From Bacteroidales bacterium UBA3709 (GTDB taxonomy: Bacteria; Bacteroidota; Bacteroidia; Bacteroidales; UBA932): DNA of 28,532 bases. The translations under genes were made by a program, and so were the position numbers. The stretch's first letter is position 1. Each line of letters opens with the position of its first letter. The stretch covers positions 1-28,532 of the forward strand of contig DFIA01000035.1 of assembly GCA_002372015.1 (NCBI GenBank). The letters run 5' to 3'. The notes below the pieces were generated by a model, which did no database searches, had not been told where the DNA came from, and saw only the letters and a program-made list of their open reading frames with translations. Below, in pieces: positions 1-8,200 of this stretch.

Positions 1-74
1 CCGCCCTCAGTTATTGGACGTGATGCAGCGTTGATGGCATCGGCAAACAGTTGTTTGTTCTCGTGTAATCTCAT
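1..74 (-). CDS. AbiEii-type nucleotidyltransferase toxin, N-terminal fragment
   Basis: Only the first 24-25 codons are in the window and the gene continues past the left edge. The ATG (72-74) lies inside the stop of the upstream DUF6088 gene (ATGA overlap, 71-74), so the two are translationally coupled. The visible start, MRLHENKQLFADAINAA, resembles the N-terminus of Bacteroidota AbiEii/AbiGii toxins (MxLHxNKxLFxxAI). In that family the protein is a nucleotidyltransferase and acts as the toxin of a type IV toxin-antitoxin pair. The assignment rests on this short start and on the gene order antitoxin then toxin. The catalytic domain is not visible. Confidence 0.6.
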   Translation of the reverse strand, partial: MRLHENKQLFADAINAASRPITEG

Positions 75-790
75 AAGATATTCCAGTTTTTCTTGTTAGG
101 TAATGCCTGCTCAGAGATGGGCAGTTTATAATAAGTAGTGCCATTAAGACTTTTCTTCAGAGATTTTGTATCAAGGTTGTTCTGTTCCATGATAGCCCCT
201 AAGAGTGCTCTGACGTATGACGTATAGTTCTCCGCCAGTTCAACCAACATTTTTTGTTTCGCTTTGGAAAGAGCACAGATGATATTGCCAAGTTGGACCA
301 CTATACTATTAGGACTACTTGCTGGTATTTCCTTGATAAACTTCAAAGCATCAAGAATCCTCAGAAGAGGAATGTTTTCTTCTGTGATAGGGTTGCGTTG
401 CTGCAAGAAAGAGACGACATAATCCCCTCTGGTCAGAGGATTGCGATAGCGATTCGTACCTATCAAAATCGAAGAGGTGATTTGTGTAGTCAGTCCCATT
501 GATGCGAATGCACTGTTTCCTGTGATATAACCGACCAACTTTCCATTCTTTTCCAAGAAATCCTTCATGATTTCTTCTGGAACGGGCTTCAAAGTTCCAA
601 AGATTGTCTTTCGTGGCTTATAGTACTTTCCCTTGGATAGCCTTTGCAGAGTACCTTGATTGGTCTGTCTGTTTAGTGCCTTGACCAATGCTCCTTGATA
701 TTGCATGGGCACGTTGAAGTCGCCAATGGTGAGAACAACACCATCGGGAGTATCTGCTATCTTCTTCTTTACTTCATTACTAATTACCAT
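71..790 (-). CDS. DUF6088 / AbiEi-like antitoxin
   Basis: A 239-residue protein with a basic N-terminal region (about residues 1-65, LQRLSKGKYYKPRK) that fits a winged-helix DNA-binding domain ending in a beta hairpin, followed by a mixed alpha/beta region (YITGNSAFASMGLTTQ). This is the layout of the DUF6088 family, the AbiEi-like transcriptional antitoxins that precede AbiEii toxins. The start ATG is at 788-790, about 20 bp downstream of a good Bacteroidota promoter. The stop overlaps the next start by 4 bp. AbiEi proteins of this class usually repress their own promoter; autoregulation here is inferred from the family. An orphan DUF6088 regulator is possible if the downstream gene is not a toxin. 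Confidence 0.7.
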   Translation of the reverse strand: MVISNEVKKKIADTPDGVVLTIGDFNVPMQYQGALVKALNRQTNQGTLQRLSKGKYYKPRKTIFGTLKPVPEEIMKDFLEKNGKLVGYITGNSAFASMGLTTQITSSILIGTNRYRNPLTRGDYVVSFLQQRNPITEENIPLLRILDALKFIKEIPASSPNSIVVQLGNIICALSKAKQKMLVELAENYTSYVRALLGAIMEQNNLDTKSLKKSLNGTTYYKLPISEQALPNKKNWNIL

Positions 791-810
791 GTCTATAGCT
801 TTTGATGGTG

Positions 811-843
811 CAAAGTTATAAAAAGTCTTGTTATTAACGCAAA
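811..843 (-). promoter_or_regulatory. Promoter of the AbiE-type pair
   Basis: On the minus strand, TAACTTTG (811-818) matches the Bacteroidota -7 consensus TAnnTTTG. A TTTG (840-843) stands 21 bp upstream as the -33 element. The expected transcript start is about 15 bp before the ATG at 790. Confidence 0.6.
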
Positions 844-1067
844 AAACAAGACTAAATCTAATAAGATTAGCGATAATTTAACATTTGAAGTACTGTTTTT
901 GTGTATTTTTGTCCCAAAATTATAATATATTCAGGACAGAATCAGAGGCCAACTACATCTTCTTATTGTAATGAATGCCTTATAGCCAGCAAATCTGAGT
1001 TTGGGTGAAATAGCGATACGGAAAGAAATTCTGTGATATTCCGATTTTTAACGAATTTTCTAAACGG

Positions 1068-1098
1068 TTGTTTTTTGGCTGTAAATAATATACATTTG
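1068..1098 (+). promoter_or_regulatory. Promoter of the CD225-DUF2752 unit
   Basis: The -7 box TACATTTG is at 1091-1098 and a TTG at 1068-1070, 20 bp upstream. The predicted leader to the ATG at 1178 is about 70 nt. Confidence 0.55.
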
Positions 1099-1177
1099 TA
1101 TCTGTGTAAATTATTGCTGTAAGCTATACAATTTATAATTTGCATTTTGTATGTGTGCTAATTAAATCGTAATAATT

Positions 1178-1501
1178 ATGTTAGAAGAATCAAATAATCA
1201 GCAACAAGCGCAGCTCGAAATGATATCACCAAGCAACAATCTTGTATGGGCTATTCTTACTACAATACTTTGTTGTCTTCCTTTGGGTATTGTATCTATA
1301 GTATATGCAGCCAAGGTAGATACTCTATGGTATGCCGGTAATTATGCTGCGGCTAAAGACGCTTCTAAGAAAGCAGGGCGTTGGGCTATGTGGAGTGCAA
1401 TTGTTTCTCTTATCTTTATTCTCCTTTACGTTTTACTGATTGTGCTATTGGGAGTGGGAACTATTGGAAGAGCTATACTTCAGGAGAGTAACCTACTTTA
1501 A
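1178..1501 (+). CDS. CD225/dispanin-like small membrane protein
   Basis: A 107-residue protein with two hydrophobic segments (about residues 20-45 and 70-98) separated by a short loop. The stretch NNLVWAILTTILCCLPLGI followed by VSIVYAAKVD is the hallmark of the CD225/dispanin (interferon-induced transmembrane-like) family: a CC pair at the end of the first membrane helix, then the AxKVxxL motif. The protein should sit in the inner membrane. Bacterial members have no established biochemical role. The gene is followed two bases later by a DUF2752 gene, so the pair is probably one transcript. Confidence 0.8.
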   Translation: MLEESNNQQQAQLEMISPSNNLVWAILTTILCCLPLGIVSIVYAAKVDTLWYAGNYAAAKDASKKAGRWAMWSAIVSLIFILLYVLLIVLLGVGTIGRAILQESNLL

Positions 1502-1503
1502 GC

Positions 1504-1908
1504 ATGGCTCGTAGCAGTTCAAAAGCATTATGGCTATGGATAGTTCCTGTTGCTGTATTGGCAGCAGGAATTTTTTATTATGTAGCAGATCCTCAGACGA
1601 ATATACTGATGCCTAAGTGCCCTATAAAAACCTTGACAGGTTATCAATGCGCTTCTTGTGGAGGCCAGAGGGCTTTGCATGCCTTTCTACATGGGAACAT
1701 AAAAGAAGCTTTCTCTTACAACTGGTTTTTTGTTGTAGCTATTCCTTTTTTTCTGCTTACAGCCTACTCTATAGTTATGATTAAGAGGCCACATCCATCT
1801 TCAGTAACAGTGAGATTGTATGCTTTTGCAACTAACAGATACACTCTATACTCCTATGTAGCTATATATTTGATTTGGTGGGTAGTTAGGAATATTATAG
1901 GATGTTAA
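1504..1908 (+). CDS. DUF2752 membrane protein
   Basis: A 134-residue protein with three likely membrane segments (about residues 9-27, 71-93 and 113-131). Between the first two is the family signature: CPIKTLTGYQCASCGGQR, a Cys-x-x-Cys-Gly-x-x-Arg motif at about residues 49-56, then HAFLHGNIKEAFSYNW. This identifies the DUF2752 family, small membrane proteins of unknown function whose conserved cysteines could bind metal or undergo redox chemistry (inference). It starts 2 bp after the CD225-like gene ends, so it is almost certainly co-translated with it. Confidence 0.8.
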   Translation: MARSSSKALWLWIVPVAVLAAGIFYYVADPQTNILMPKCPIKTLTGYQCASCGGQRALHAFLHGNIKEAFSYNWFFVVAIPFFLLTAYSIVMIKRPHPSSVTVRLYAFATNRYTLYSYVAIYLIWWVVRNIIGC

Positions 1909-1910
1909 GT

Positions 1911-1946
1911 CTGGCAGGAATAATCTGGTAGGAATAATCTGGTAGG
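1911..1946. repeat. 14-bp direct repeat, 2.6 copies
   Basis: CTGGCAGGAATAAT (1911-1924) is followed directly by CTGGTAGGAATAAT (1925-1938) and a partial CTGGTAGG (1939-1946), then a run of T. The tract fills the 43-bp spacer between two convergent genes. It forms no clear hairpin, so I do not call it a terminator. Confidence 0.7.
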
Positions 1947-1951
1947 GTTTT

Positions 1952-2347
1952 TTATACAGTGCTAGGGGTTACTGGCTTTGGCTCTTTAAGTAGGGGAACT
2001 TTATTTATGATATTTTGCTTGTCTTTAATCCAAACAAAATGCAAAATACCAAAGGAGGTCATTTCTTTAGTACCTTTAGTTTGTATGTAACCTATGCTGA
2101 ACAAGCCGTAACCCATTACTGTTAGGTGTGGATTGAGAGCTGTTTCCAAAAATCCATCGCTAATCTGCCGCATTACTTTTAGGGCATTGGAATCGTTTTC
2201 TTTTACCCCTGCTGTTCTTGCAAACTCTTTGTTTATGGCGTTTTTCAGGGCCTCTTTATGAGCTCTGCGACCTGGGCAGCTAATCAATAAGATTGCGATA
2301 AGGACTATTGTTGTAATTAGTCTGATTTTCAGCTTATTTGCTCTCAT
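1952..2347 (-). CDS. Putative lipoprotein, DUF4359-like
   Basis: A 131-residue protein with a basic N-terminus, one hydrophobic stretch (residues 10-23) and a good lipobox, LISC, with Cys24 as the likely lipidated residue. The remainder is short and soluble. It includes CPGRRAHKEALKNAI just after the lipid site and a C-terminal part (MGYGLFSIGYI, ILHFVWI) that looks like two or three beta strands. The pattern CPG-x(2)-AHKEA resembles small Bacteroidota proteins grouped with DUF4359, but this is a weak recognition. I chose the ATG at 2345-2347; a TTG three codons upstream also reads in frame. A TAnnTTTG box lies about 45 bp upstream. The function is unknown. Confidence 0.6.
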   Translation of the reverse strand: MRANKLKIRLITTIVLIAILLISCPGRRAHKEALKNAINKEFARTAGVKENDSNALKVMRQISDGFLETALNPHLTVMGYGLFSIGYIQTKGTKEMTSFGILHFVWIKDKQNIINKVPLLKEPKPVTPSTV

Positions 2348-2391
2348 AGAGTACAAATTGTATTCTTTGTTTTTACGCAGGTTTTATATGG

Positions 2392-2399
2392 CAAATATA
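2392..2399 (-). promoter_or_regulatory. -7 promoter element for the DUF4359-like gene
   Basis: The minus strand reads TATATTTG, a match to TAnnTTTG, 45 bp before the ATG at 2347. No clear TTG occurs at the -33 distance. Confidence 0.4.
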
Positions 2400-2434
2400 G
2401 GAAAAGGCCGGGTATATCGGAAAGGTTTTTTACT

Positions 2435-2442
2435 TATATTTG
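2435..2442 (+). promoter_or_regulatory. -7 promoter element for the TPR-AraC regulator
   Basis: TATATTTG matches TAnnTTTG and lies 33 bp before the GTG start at 2476. The -33 element is not obvious. It is divergent from the box at 2392-2399, only 35 bp away, so the two promoters may influence each other. Confidence 0.45.
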
Positions 2443-2475
2443 GACGTTTTTTGCTATTGTATTAAACAGTAAAGA

Positions 2476-4197
2476 GTGGACATCTATTCATATAAAAGAA
2501 GGTTTTTGAGCGTTAGATTTGCGTGTGCCATATTATGTATTACTATGGCATCTTTACGCTGTAACACTATGCGTGCTGCTACGCAAGACGACTCCATATA
2601 TGTGTTGGTACAGGCCTTTTTCAATCAAAATTCTTTGGAAAAAGCCAATGATGTCTTTTCTTATCTTAAAAGACATGGCATAGCAGACCAAGATTCAGAA
2701 TTGTCTGTGGCAGATTCCAAAGAATTTATTTGCATGAATGTAACCTATTATGCAGCCGATTATTTATATGAGAAAGGTGAGTATAAGGCTGCTGCCAAAT
2801 ATGCCAGCTTAGCTTTGGAGTATAGCCAAAAAACATCAGATCTGGACTTTAAGGCCGATATTCTCAACCTGCTATCTATTCTTTATGCACGTTTAGGTAA
2901 CTACGATAAGGCTGGTTACTATGCAGAGCAGTGCTATATCTTAGACCTTGCAAGCGGCGATCATGACAAAATAAGTTCCAGCCTGAATGTATTGGCTGCA
3001 GTTTATATGTCGGCTAAGCGTTATGCAGAATCTGAGCAGTATGTATTAAAGGGTATAGAGGAATCTAAGAAGGCACAGAATAAGCAGAGGTTGGGTGTTT
3101 TGTTGGGAATGGCCTCGGAGGTTTACACTTCTATGGATAACTGCGAGGTTGCTTTGAAGTATGCCGAAGAAGCTTATAGTATAGAACAGGAACTTGGAAG
3201 AAAAACACAGGCTATGGTGCGGCTTTCGCAAAGAGCAGCGGCTCTATTGGGCCTAAAGAGGTTTGCTGAGGCCGAAGCAGAACTGAATAAGACCATTCCC
3301 TACTTTCGGGCCAACGGCAATCTTCAATCTTTGGGCATTTCATGTAATAAAATGGGCAAGGCTCTTTGTGCCTTAGGCAGGCCTTCCGAGGCATATAAAT
3401 ATTACAAAGAAGCTTCGGACATCTTTGTCCGCCTCGGCGATCCTTTTAACGAAATGCACGCTCAGAAGGGTTTATATGAGTCTTTAGTGAATGATAATCT
3501 TGCTTTGGCGCAAGAACACCACAATCGCTACGATATTCTTAGAGACTCTTTGTATAATCTTGCCATAGCGGAAAGTTTGAGCAGATGCAGTGCTTCTATA
3601 GGTAATGAAGACCTTAAATTGGAGAATAAGAAGGCCCTGAGACTTAAAAACATAATATTAGGTTTTAGTATCTTGACTGTAATTACTGTGGCAGGTGTTG
3701 TTTGGTATGTAATGCGTAGCCGAATACATAGGCAGAGAATGGCTATGGAATCTACTATACGTATTCTAAGAAACGAATACAACCATTTGCGGAGCAATAT
3801 AGATATGCAGAGCACCAAGGATTCAGCAGATACAGAGGAGGGGACTACTGAACCTGAGTTCAAGATAAATGCTGCAGACAAGTCTTTTTTAGACAAGTTG
3901 GTTGCCTATGTATTGGCCAATATGAATACAGGAAAAATGAGTGTGGAAGAGATTGCTTCTCACATGTGCTTGTCCAGTGGGCAACTTAATAGGCGTATAA
4001 AGTCTATTACAGGTATTACAACTCAGAATTATGTGCTCAGACTCAGACTTGAGGAGGCCAAATTGTTATTGCAGGCAGAACCAGACGCTCCTGTTTCGGA
4101 TATTGCATATCGTCTTGGTTTTGATGATGCCGCATCTTTTTCGCGGGCTTTTAAGAGAGTTTTTGACAGCACTCCAAGCCAGTATAGAACCAAATAA
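2476..4197 (+). CDS. Membrane-anchored TPR regulator with AraC-type DNA-binding domain
   Basis: A 573-residue protein. It begins with a signal-like hydrophobic segment (about residues 11-26), followed by tetratricopeptide-like helical repeats (about 40-360, for example LNLLSILYARLGNYDKAGYY and CNKMGKALCALGRPSEAYKY). A single transmembrane helix (about 392-413) leads into a short coiled coil and a C-terminal AraC-family helix-turn-helix domain (about 475-573) with both helix-turn-helix motifs: VEEIASHMCLSSGQLNRRIK and VSDIAYRLGFDDAASFSRAF. It should therefore sense something through periplasmic TPRs and bind DNA from the membrane, without a kinase step (inference). The start is GTG; an in-frame ATG 23 codons later would remove most of the signal segment. 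A strong terminator follows, so it is probably monocistronic. Target genes are unknown; the flanking genes are candidates. Confidence 0.85.
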   Translation: MDIYSYKRRFLSVRFACAILCITMASLRCNTMRAATQDDSIYVLVQAFFNQNSLEKANDVFSYLKRHGIADQDSELSVADSKEFICMNVTYYAADYLYEKGEYKAAAKYASLALEYSQKTSDLDFKADILNLLSILYARLGNYDKAGYYAEQCYILDLASGDHDKISSSLNVLAAVYMSAKRYAESEQYVLKGIEESKKAQNKQRLGVLLGMASEVYTSMDNCEVALKYAEEAYSIEQELGRKTQAMVRLSQRAAALLGLKRFAEAEAELNKTIPYFRANGNLQSLGISCNKMGKALCALGRPSEAYKYYKEASDIFVRLGDPFNEMHAQKGLYESLVNDNLALAQEHHNRYDILRDSLYNLAIAESLSRCSASIGNEDLKLENKKALRLKNIILGFSILTVITVAGVVWYVMRSRIHRQRMAMESTIRILRNEYNHLRSNIDMQSTKDSADTEEGTTEPEFKINAADKSFLDKLVAYVLANMNTGKMSVEEIASHMCLSSGQLNRRIKSITGITTQNYVLRLRLEEAKLLLQAEPDAPVSDIAYRLGFDDAASFSRAFKRVFDSTPSQYRTK

Positions 4198-4219
4198 GTG
4201 CAGATTGCACGATTTTGAC

Positions 4220-4253
4220 AAGGATATGCAGGATTCTGCACATCCTTTTTTTT
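4220..4253 (+). terminator. Rho-independent terminator after the TPR-AraC gene
   Basis: Arms AAGGATATGCAG (4220-4231) and CTGCACATCCTT (4236-4247) pair over 12 positions with one A-C mismatch around a GATT loop, and run into a T tract. It lies 22 bp after the stop at 4197. Confidence 0.85.
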
Positions 4254-4336
4254 ATTTCTGCCTTTACTTTGCACCTTGTAAGTTGGGATTAAAGATATAT
4301 AGAAATATATACTGAACTATGAAAACACAATGGAAG

Positions 4337-4364
4337 GAGAAGGGCATTAGTCCTTCTCTTTTTT
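4337..4364 (+). terminator. Second terminator-like hairpin
   Basis: GAGAAGG (4337-4343) pairs with CCTTCTC (4352-4358) across an 8-nt loop, and six T follow. It stands 84 bp beyond the first terminator with no recognised gene between them, and upstream of the promoter box at 4406-4413. It is either a back-up terminator or the end of a short unannotated transcript. Confidence 0.6.
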
Positions 4365-4405
4365 ATGCGCTATAACTCACTCCTCTTCTTTTTTATGAAA
4401 TGTAT

Positions 4406-4413
4406 TACTTTTG
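4406..4413 (+). promoter_or_regulatory. -7 promoter element for the VanX-like gene
   Basis: TACTTTTG matches TAnnTTTG and lies 37 bp before the ATG at 4451. Its position rules out the upstream in-frame ATG at 4400 as the real start. No clear TTG is seen at -33. Confidence 0.5.
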
Positions 4414-4450
4414 TAAGGTAAAACTTTTGCGCAATAAACCACATGCTACT

Positions 4451-5155
4451 ATGAAATATTTGTTTTTACTAATATTCACAGCATTATTTTTTATCAACGA
4501 TTCTGTGGCTCAGATTCCTCGTAAGGCACCTTCTGAAATGGATCGTAGCGGCTTTGTTGTGCTCACGGAAGCTGTGCCGGATGTTATTGTGGAGGTAAGA
4601 TATTATTCTACCTATAATTTTGTGGGTACAAGAATAGATGGATATGAAGAGCCTGTATTGTTAATTACAAAGGAGGCAGCCAAGGCTTTACTGGCAGTAA
4701 GCAACGATGTAAAAAGCATGGGGTACCGTTTAAAGGTATATGATGCCTACCGTCCGGCTCGTGCTGTAGCGCATTTTGTTCGCTGGGCAAAAGATGCCGA
4801 TACAACAATGAAGCGGGCTTTTTATCCGAATTTGAACAAGGGATTACTGTTTAAGCAGGATTATATAGCCACAAAGTCTGGCCATAGTAGGGGAAGTACG
4901 GTAGATTTAACCCTATTTGATATGAAAACCGGCAAGGAAGTAGATATGGGCGGCTCCTTTGATATGTTAGACCCAAGCTCGCATGGATCTTATGTGGGCA
5001 ATTTAACCAAGGAGCAAAAAGCCAACCGTAATATATTACGGCAGGCTATGTTGCGCCACGGTTTTAAATCGTTGTATTCAGAGTGGTGGCATTATACGCT
5101 TCGTAATGAGCCTTATCCGAATACTTATTTCGATTTTCCTGTAAGATTCCGCTAA
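4451..5155 (+). CDS. Secreted D-alanyl-D-alanine dipeptidase (VanX/DdpX-like, M15D)
   Basis: A 234-residue zinc peptidase that splits the dipeptide D-Ala-D-Ala. The N-terminus (residues 1-21, ending SVAQ) is a Sec signal peptide, so it acts outside the cytoplasm. The M15D motifs are intact: YDAYRP with Arg101; SGHSRGSTVDL with zinc ligands His145 and Asp152; and SEWWHY with catalytic Glu211 and third zinc ligand His214. I chose the ATG at 4451 because it gives a clean signal peptide and lies after the promoter; an upstream ATG at 4400 adds 17 unlikely residues. No vanH- or vanA-like ligase is nearby, so the role is more likely cell-wall peptide salvage or turnover than glycopeptide resistance. 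Dipeptidase specificity rather than a related carboxypeptidase is inferred from the motifs and length. Confidence 0.88.
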   Translation: MKYLFLLIFTALFFINDSVAQIPRKAPSEMDRSGFVVLTEAVPDVIVEVRYYSTYNFVGTRIDGYEEPVLLITKEAAKALLAVSNDVKSMGYRLKVYDAYRPARAVAHFVRWAKDADTTMKRAFYPNLNKGLLFKQDYIATKSGHSRGSTVDLTLFDMKTGKEVDMGGSFDMLDPSSHGSYVGNLTKEQKANRNILRQAMLRHGFKSLYSEWWHYTLRNEPYPNTYFDFPVRFR

Positions 5156-5176
5156 TTCACAGCAAAAGGCAGTTAC

Positions 5177-5191
5177 TTAGCTATAAGCTAA
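5177..5191. terminator. Possible weak bidirectional terminator
   Basis: TTAGCT-ATA-AGCTAA is a perfect 6-bp inverted repeat in the 62-bp spacer between the convergent VanX-like and A2M genes. It has no long T tract, so the call is tentative. Confidence 0.25.
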
Positions 5192-5217
5192 CCGCAAGTT
5201 CTGTTATAGTTGCAAAC

Positions 5218-8200
5218 CTATTCGGTAACCGTTATACGGCAAGATTTTGTGTGTGCGGTATATTCCGGTGCATAGGCGCATTGCAAGGTGGCTAATCCTG
5301 CCTCGTATTCGCCCGCTCTGCTTACTCTGTAGTTAACTTCAAGAACATAGGTTCCCTTACTAAGTGAATAGAAGAAGAAGTTGGTTGAGGCATCTTTGAA
5401 TTCTTGATAGAATCCCAACCCAGCGTTATAGCGGTAGCCGGAAAGTTGATTTAAAGGTTCAAAGCAGGCAGCTCTCTGTTCTTTCAGCTGTACAAAATCC
5501 ATAGAGCGGTCTATTTTAATAACCATTCTTGCAGTAACAATTTCTCCAACCTTAACCTTAGCCCCGTCTTTGAGCGGTTCAAGTGTAAAGGCTAAGGCTT
5601 GAGTAGAAGCAGAAGCTGCTTCAGAAACCTTGTTGGTTCTTTTTACAAAGAGCTCTTTGGTTATACTCATTTCTTTACTGCCGTTCTCTTTTACATTTTC
5701 CAAGCTTTCGAAGAAAGTTGCATATGCGGCTCCCCAAGCTATGCCTTTATCGTTCTTTTGAACGGTTATATCTTTTGCTCCTATGGTTTGATTATCTGTA
5801 TAGGCTCTCTTAATGTAGTTTAATCCTGTTATAGGAGTGTTGCCCTCTTCATCTGGCTTTGTTGTATTCAAAGTTCTGGAAGCAAATGAAAGGCTTACGT
5901 CTCCCTCACTGGCAAGCCAGTTTTCGCCTCTTGCCAGCAGGGCAAATACTGCATCTGCCGTGAGTACGGAAGTCTGCCACATCTGCGTTTGCTTTTGCTT
6001 TAGAAGCCATATTTTCATTTCTTCAACGGTTTGCTTGTCTTTAGCCACTTGGTCAAAGGCCTCTATGGCTGCAACTTGGGCATTCAAATTCAAAGAACCC
6101 CAGCGGTAAGGATTTTCGTTAAAGGCAAAGTACATGCCCATCTCTTCTGAGCTTGTCAGATGCTCTTTTATAGATTGCATATACTCGCCTGCAAGTTTAT
6201 TTTTGCCATGTGCATTAAAAACAATTGCCGATAGTGCCTTTTCCTGCATATCTTGGAACGAAGGTGCTTCTCCAACCTTATTGAGGAACCATTTATACAT
6301 TGTAAGCCTGTTAGACGGAACCAACTCCATAGGGTTGGAAATATTGTTGGCTTGAGCTTCTAATGATATAAGGTACAGATATTTGAGTATGAAGTACGAA
6401 ACCCCAACAGTTTTTCTATTGTATTTTTTAATATCATCATACTCTTCTTGAGCCGCATTATGCATATATTTCAGTCCTTTGCTATGCATTTGTGAGCGTT
6501 CGGAGTCCATTTTTTCTCCAGTAAGAATCTGTAGCCTTATATCTTGAGTGAGTATGTATTCTGTTATCCAAGGACTGCTTTGCATTCCCTTGAACCAAGT
6601 CCAACCGCCATCTGCCATCTGCAATTCTTGTAACTTCTTTATAGCAAGCTCTTTAGTGTTACCTATGCTCATTATGTCGAAGAGCGTGGAAATCATGTTT
6701 TTCTGATCTTTTTCACTCTTAGCTTCAAGTACCCAAGGCGATTCTGAGAGCAAAATTGTTTTGAGTTCTTGATTCTTTTGCAAATTGCTCAAAAGGGTTT
6801 CTTTGTCTTGCCCGCTCTTTTTCCAACTCTCATATACATTTTTGATTTTAGGCTGAGAATTGGCGATTTGTCTGGCTAATACGTTAGCATAAAGAGCGTT
6901 TGACCAACATATAGCGCAATCGTCTTCTGGTGTGGCCATAGAAGGCAGGGCCTGTACTGCATACCACGCCGGATTTCCGGTAAACTCTATTGTAAGGGTT
7001 TTCTTTGTAGCAGTGTGTGAATGATGATTGAATAGCTTTTCCAAAGAGAATGTTTTGGTCTGATTGCCTCTTATTGGAAGGGCTACGCTTTCTACTAAAC
7101 GAACCTTATCTGGCAGTACTGCCAATACATGCTGTTCTCCGTCTGAGAATTGTCCGCCTTCTGCAACTATTCTCACACCTATAACATCGTATGTATCTTC
7201 TACAAGAAAACCGAAGCTTACGCTAACTGTTTTTCCGGCTCCTGCAGAAACATTCTTTCTTTGAGTATGGAAGACTTTTTCGGAAGCCAAGTCGAACAAC
7301 TCAAATCTGACGTTAGCTGTTATATTTTTGTCTGACAGATTTATAAGAGATGATGCTATGCTTGCGTTATCGCCGGTTCTTAAAAAACGAGGCATAAATG
7401 GAGCAATCATAAAATCTTTTTTAGCCTCTACCTCGTCTGTGAGGTATCCTGTCATCAAATCTTTTGTATGTGCCATGGAGAAGAAGCTCCATTTAGTAAG
7501 GCTCTCCGGCAGAGTAAATTTTATAGATATTCTTCCATTCTTATCTGTTACTAAATTAGAATAGAAGAATGCAGTTTCGTTGAAGTTAGTTCTTATCTGA
7601 TGCGATGTTGCGCCTTGATTAGCATTTGCCTGCAAATCCTTGTCTGAGGCAGTGCTTTTGTTGGCAGTGCTTTTAGTTGCAACTACATCGTTCACAACCA
7701 TATAGTCAACAGACTCTTCCGATGCTAAATACTCTTCGTCCATATACGTAGGAGCAATACTTCCTGCTACCGCACCATCCCTGCTTCTCAAAGTCAAATA
7801 TCTTCTTGGCTCGAGCAGTATAGGAATACTTATAAAGTAGTCGAAATACATACTAGGAACATACGCCTGCTTTACAGGGTTTATGTAGAAAGATGCGCCT
7901 CGGTACGGTGTAGGCTGTTCCCAAATAACGCTGGTTAGAGTTCTTGGGAACGAATGATATACTCTGCTTATCTGGTGAGGGTATATGCTATTCAATGAGG
8001 CATCATACATCAAGGCAAGTATTTCTGCATCGGCCGGTTTTCCGTCTGCGGTAGTAACGCTCATCTTCCATTCTTCTTTCTGCCCCGGTATCAGTTTGTT
8101 TCTGAAGACATTCCATGTTAGTTTGAGGTTGTGCGGTTTGTATGGCTTAGTTATAGTAAAATCTCTGGTAGATAGAACACCATTTCTCAATATTTTGATT

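Larger units (their letters stand above)
791..1177. other. 387-bp AT-rich intergenic region
   Basis: This spacer lies between divergent genes. It holds the minus-strand promoter at 811-843 and the plus-strand promoter at 1068-1098. A second plus-strand TAnnTTTG match (TATTTTTG, 904-911) would give a leader of about 260 nt. A small inverted repeat (CTAAT-AAG-ATTAG, 858-870) is also present. The only reading frame of note (a 60-codon minus-strand frame at 963-1145) has no recognisable content. I see no RNA gene. Confidence 0.5.

Noticed and set aside
963..1145. 60-codon minus-strand ORF in the 791-1177 spacer
   Set aside because: It overlaps the plus-strand promoter of the CD225-like gene, has no recognisable sequence features and no ribosome-binding or promoter support.
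4031..4315. 94-codon plus-strand ORF across the end of the TPR-AraC gene
   Set aside because: It lies out of frame within the regulator's DNA-binding domain and runs through its terminator hairpin.
4451..5155. Vancomycin resistance gene vanX
   Set aside because: The catalytic motifs match, but no vanH, vanA-type ligase or vanRS genes are adjacent and the protein has a Sec signal peptide, whereas resistance VanX works in the cytoplasm.
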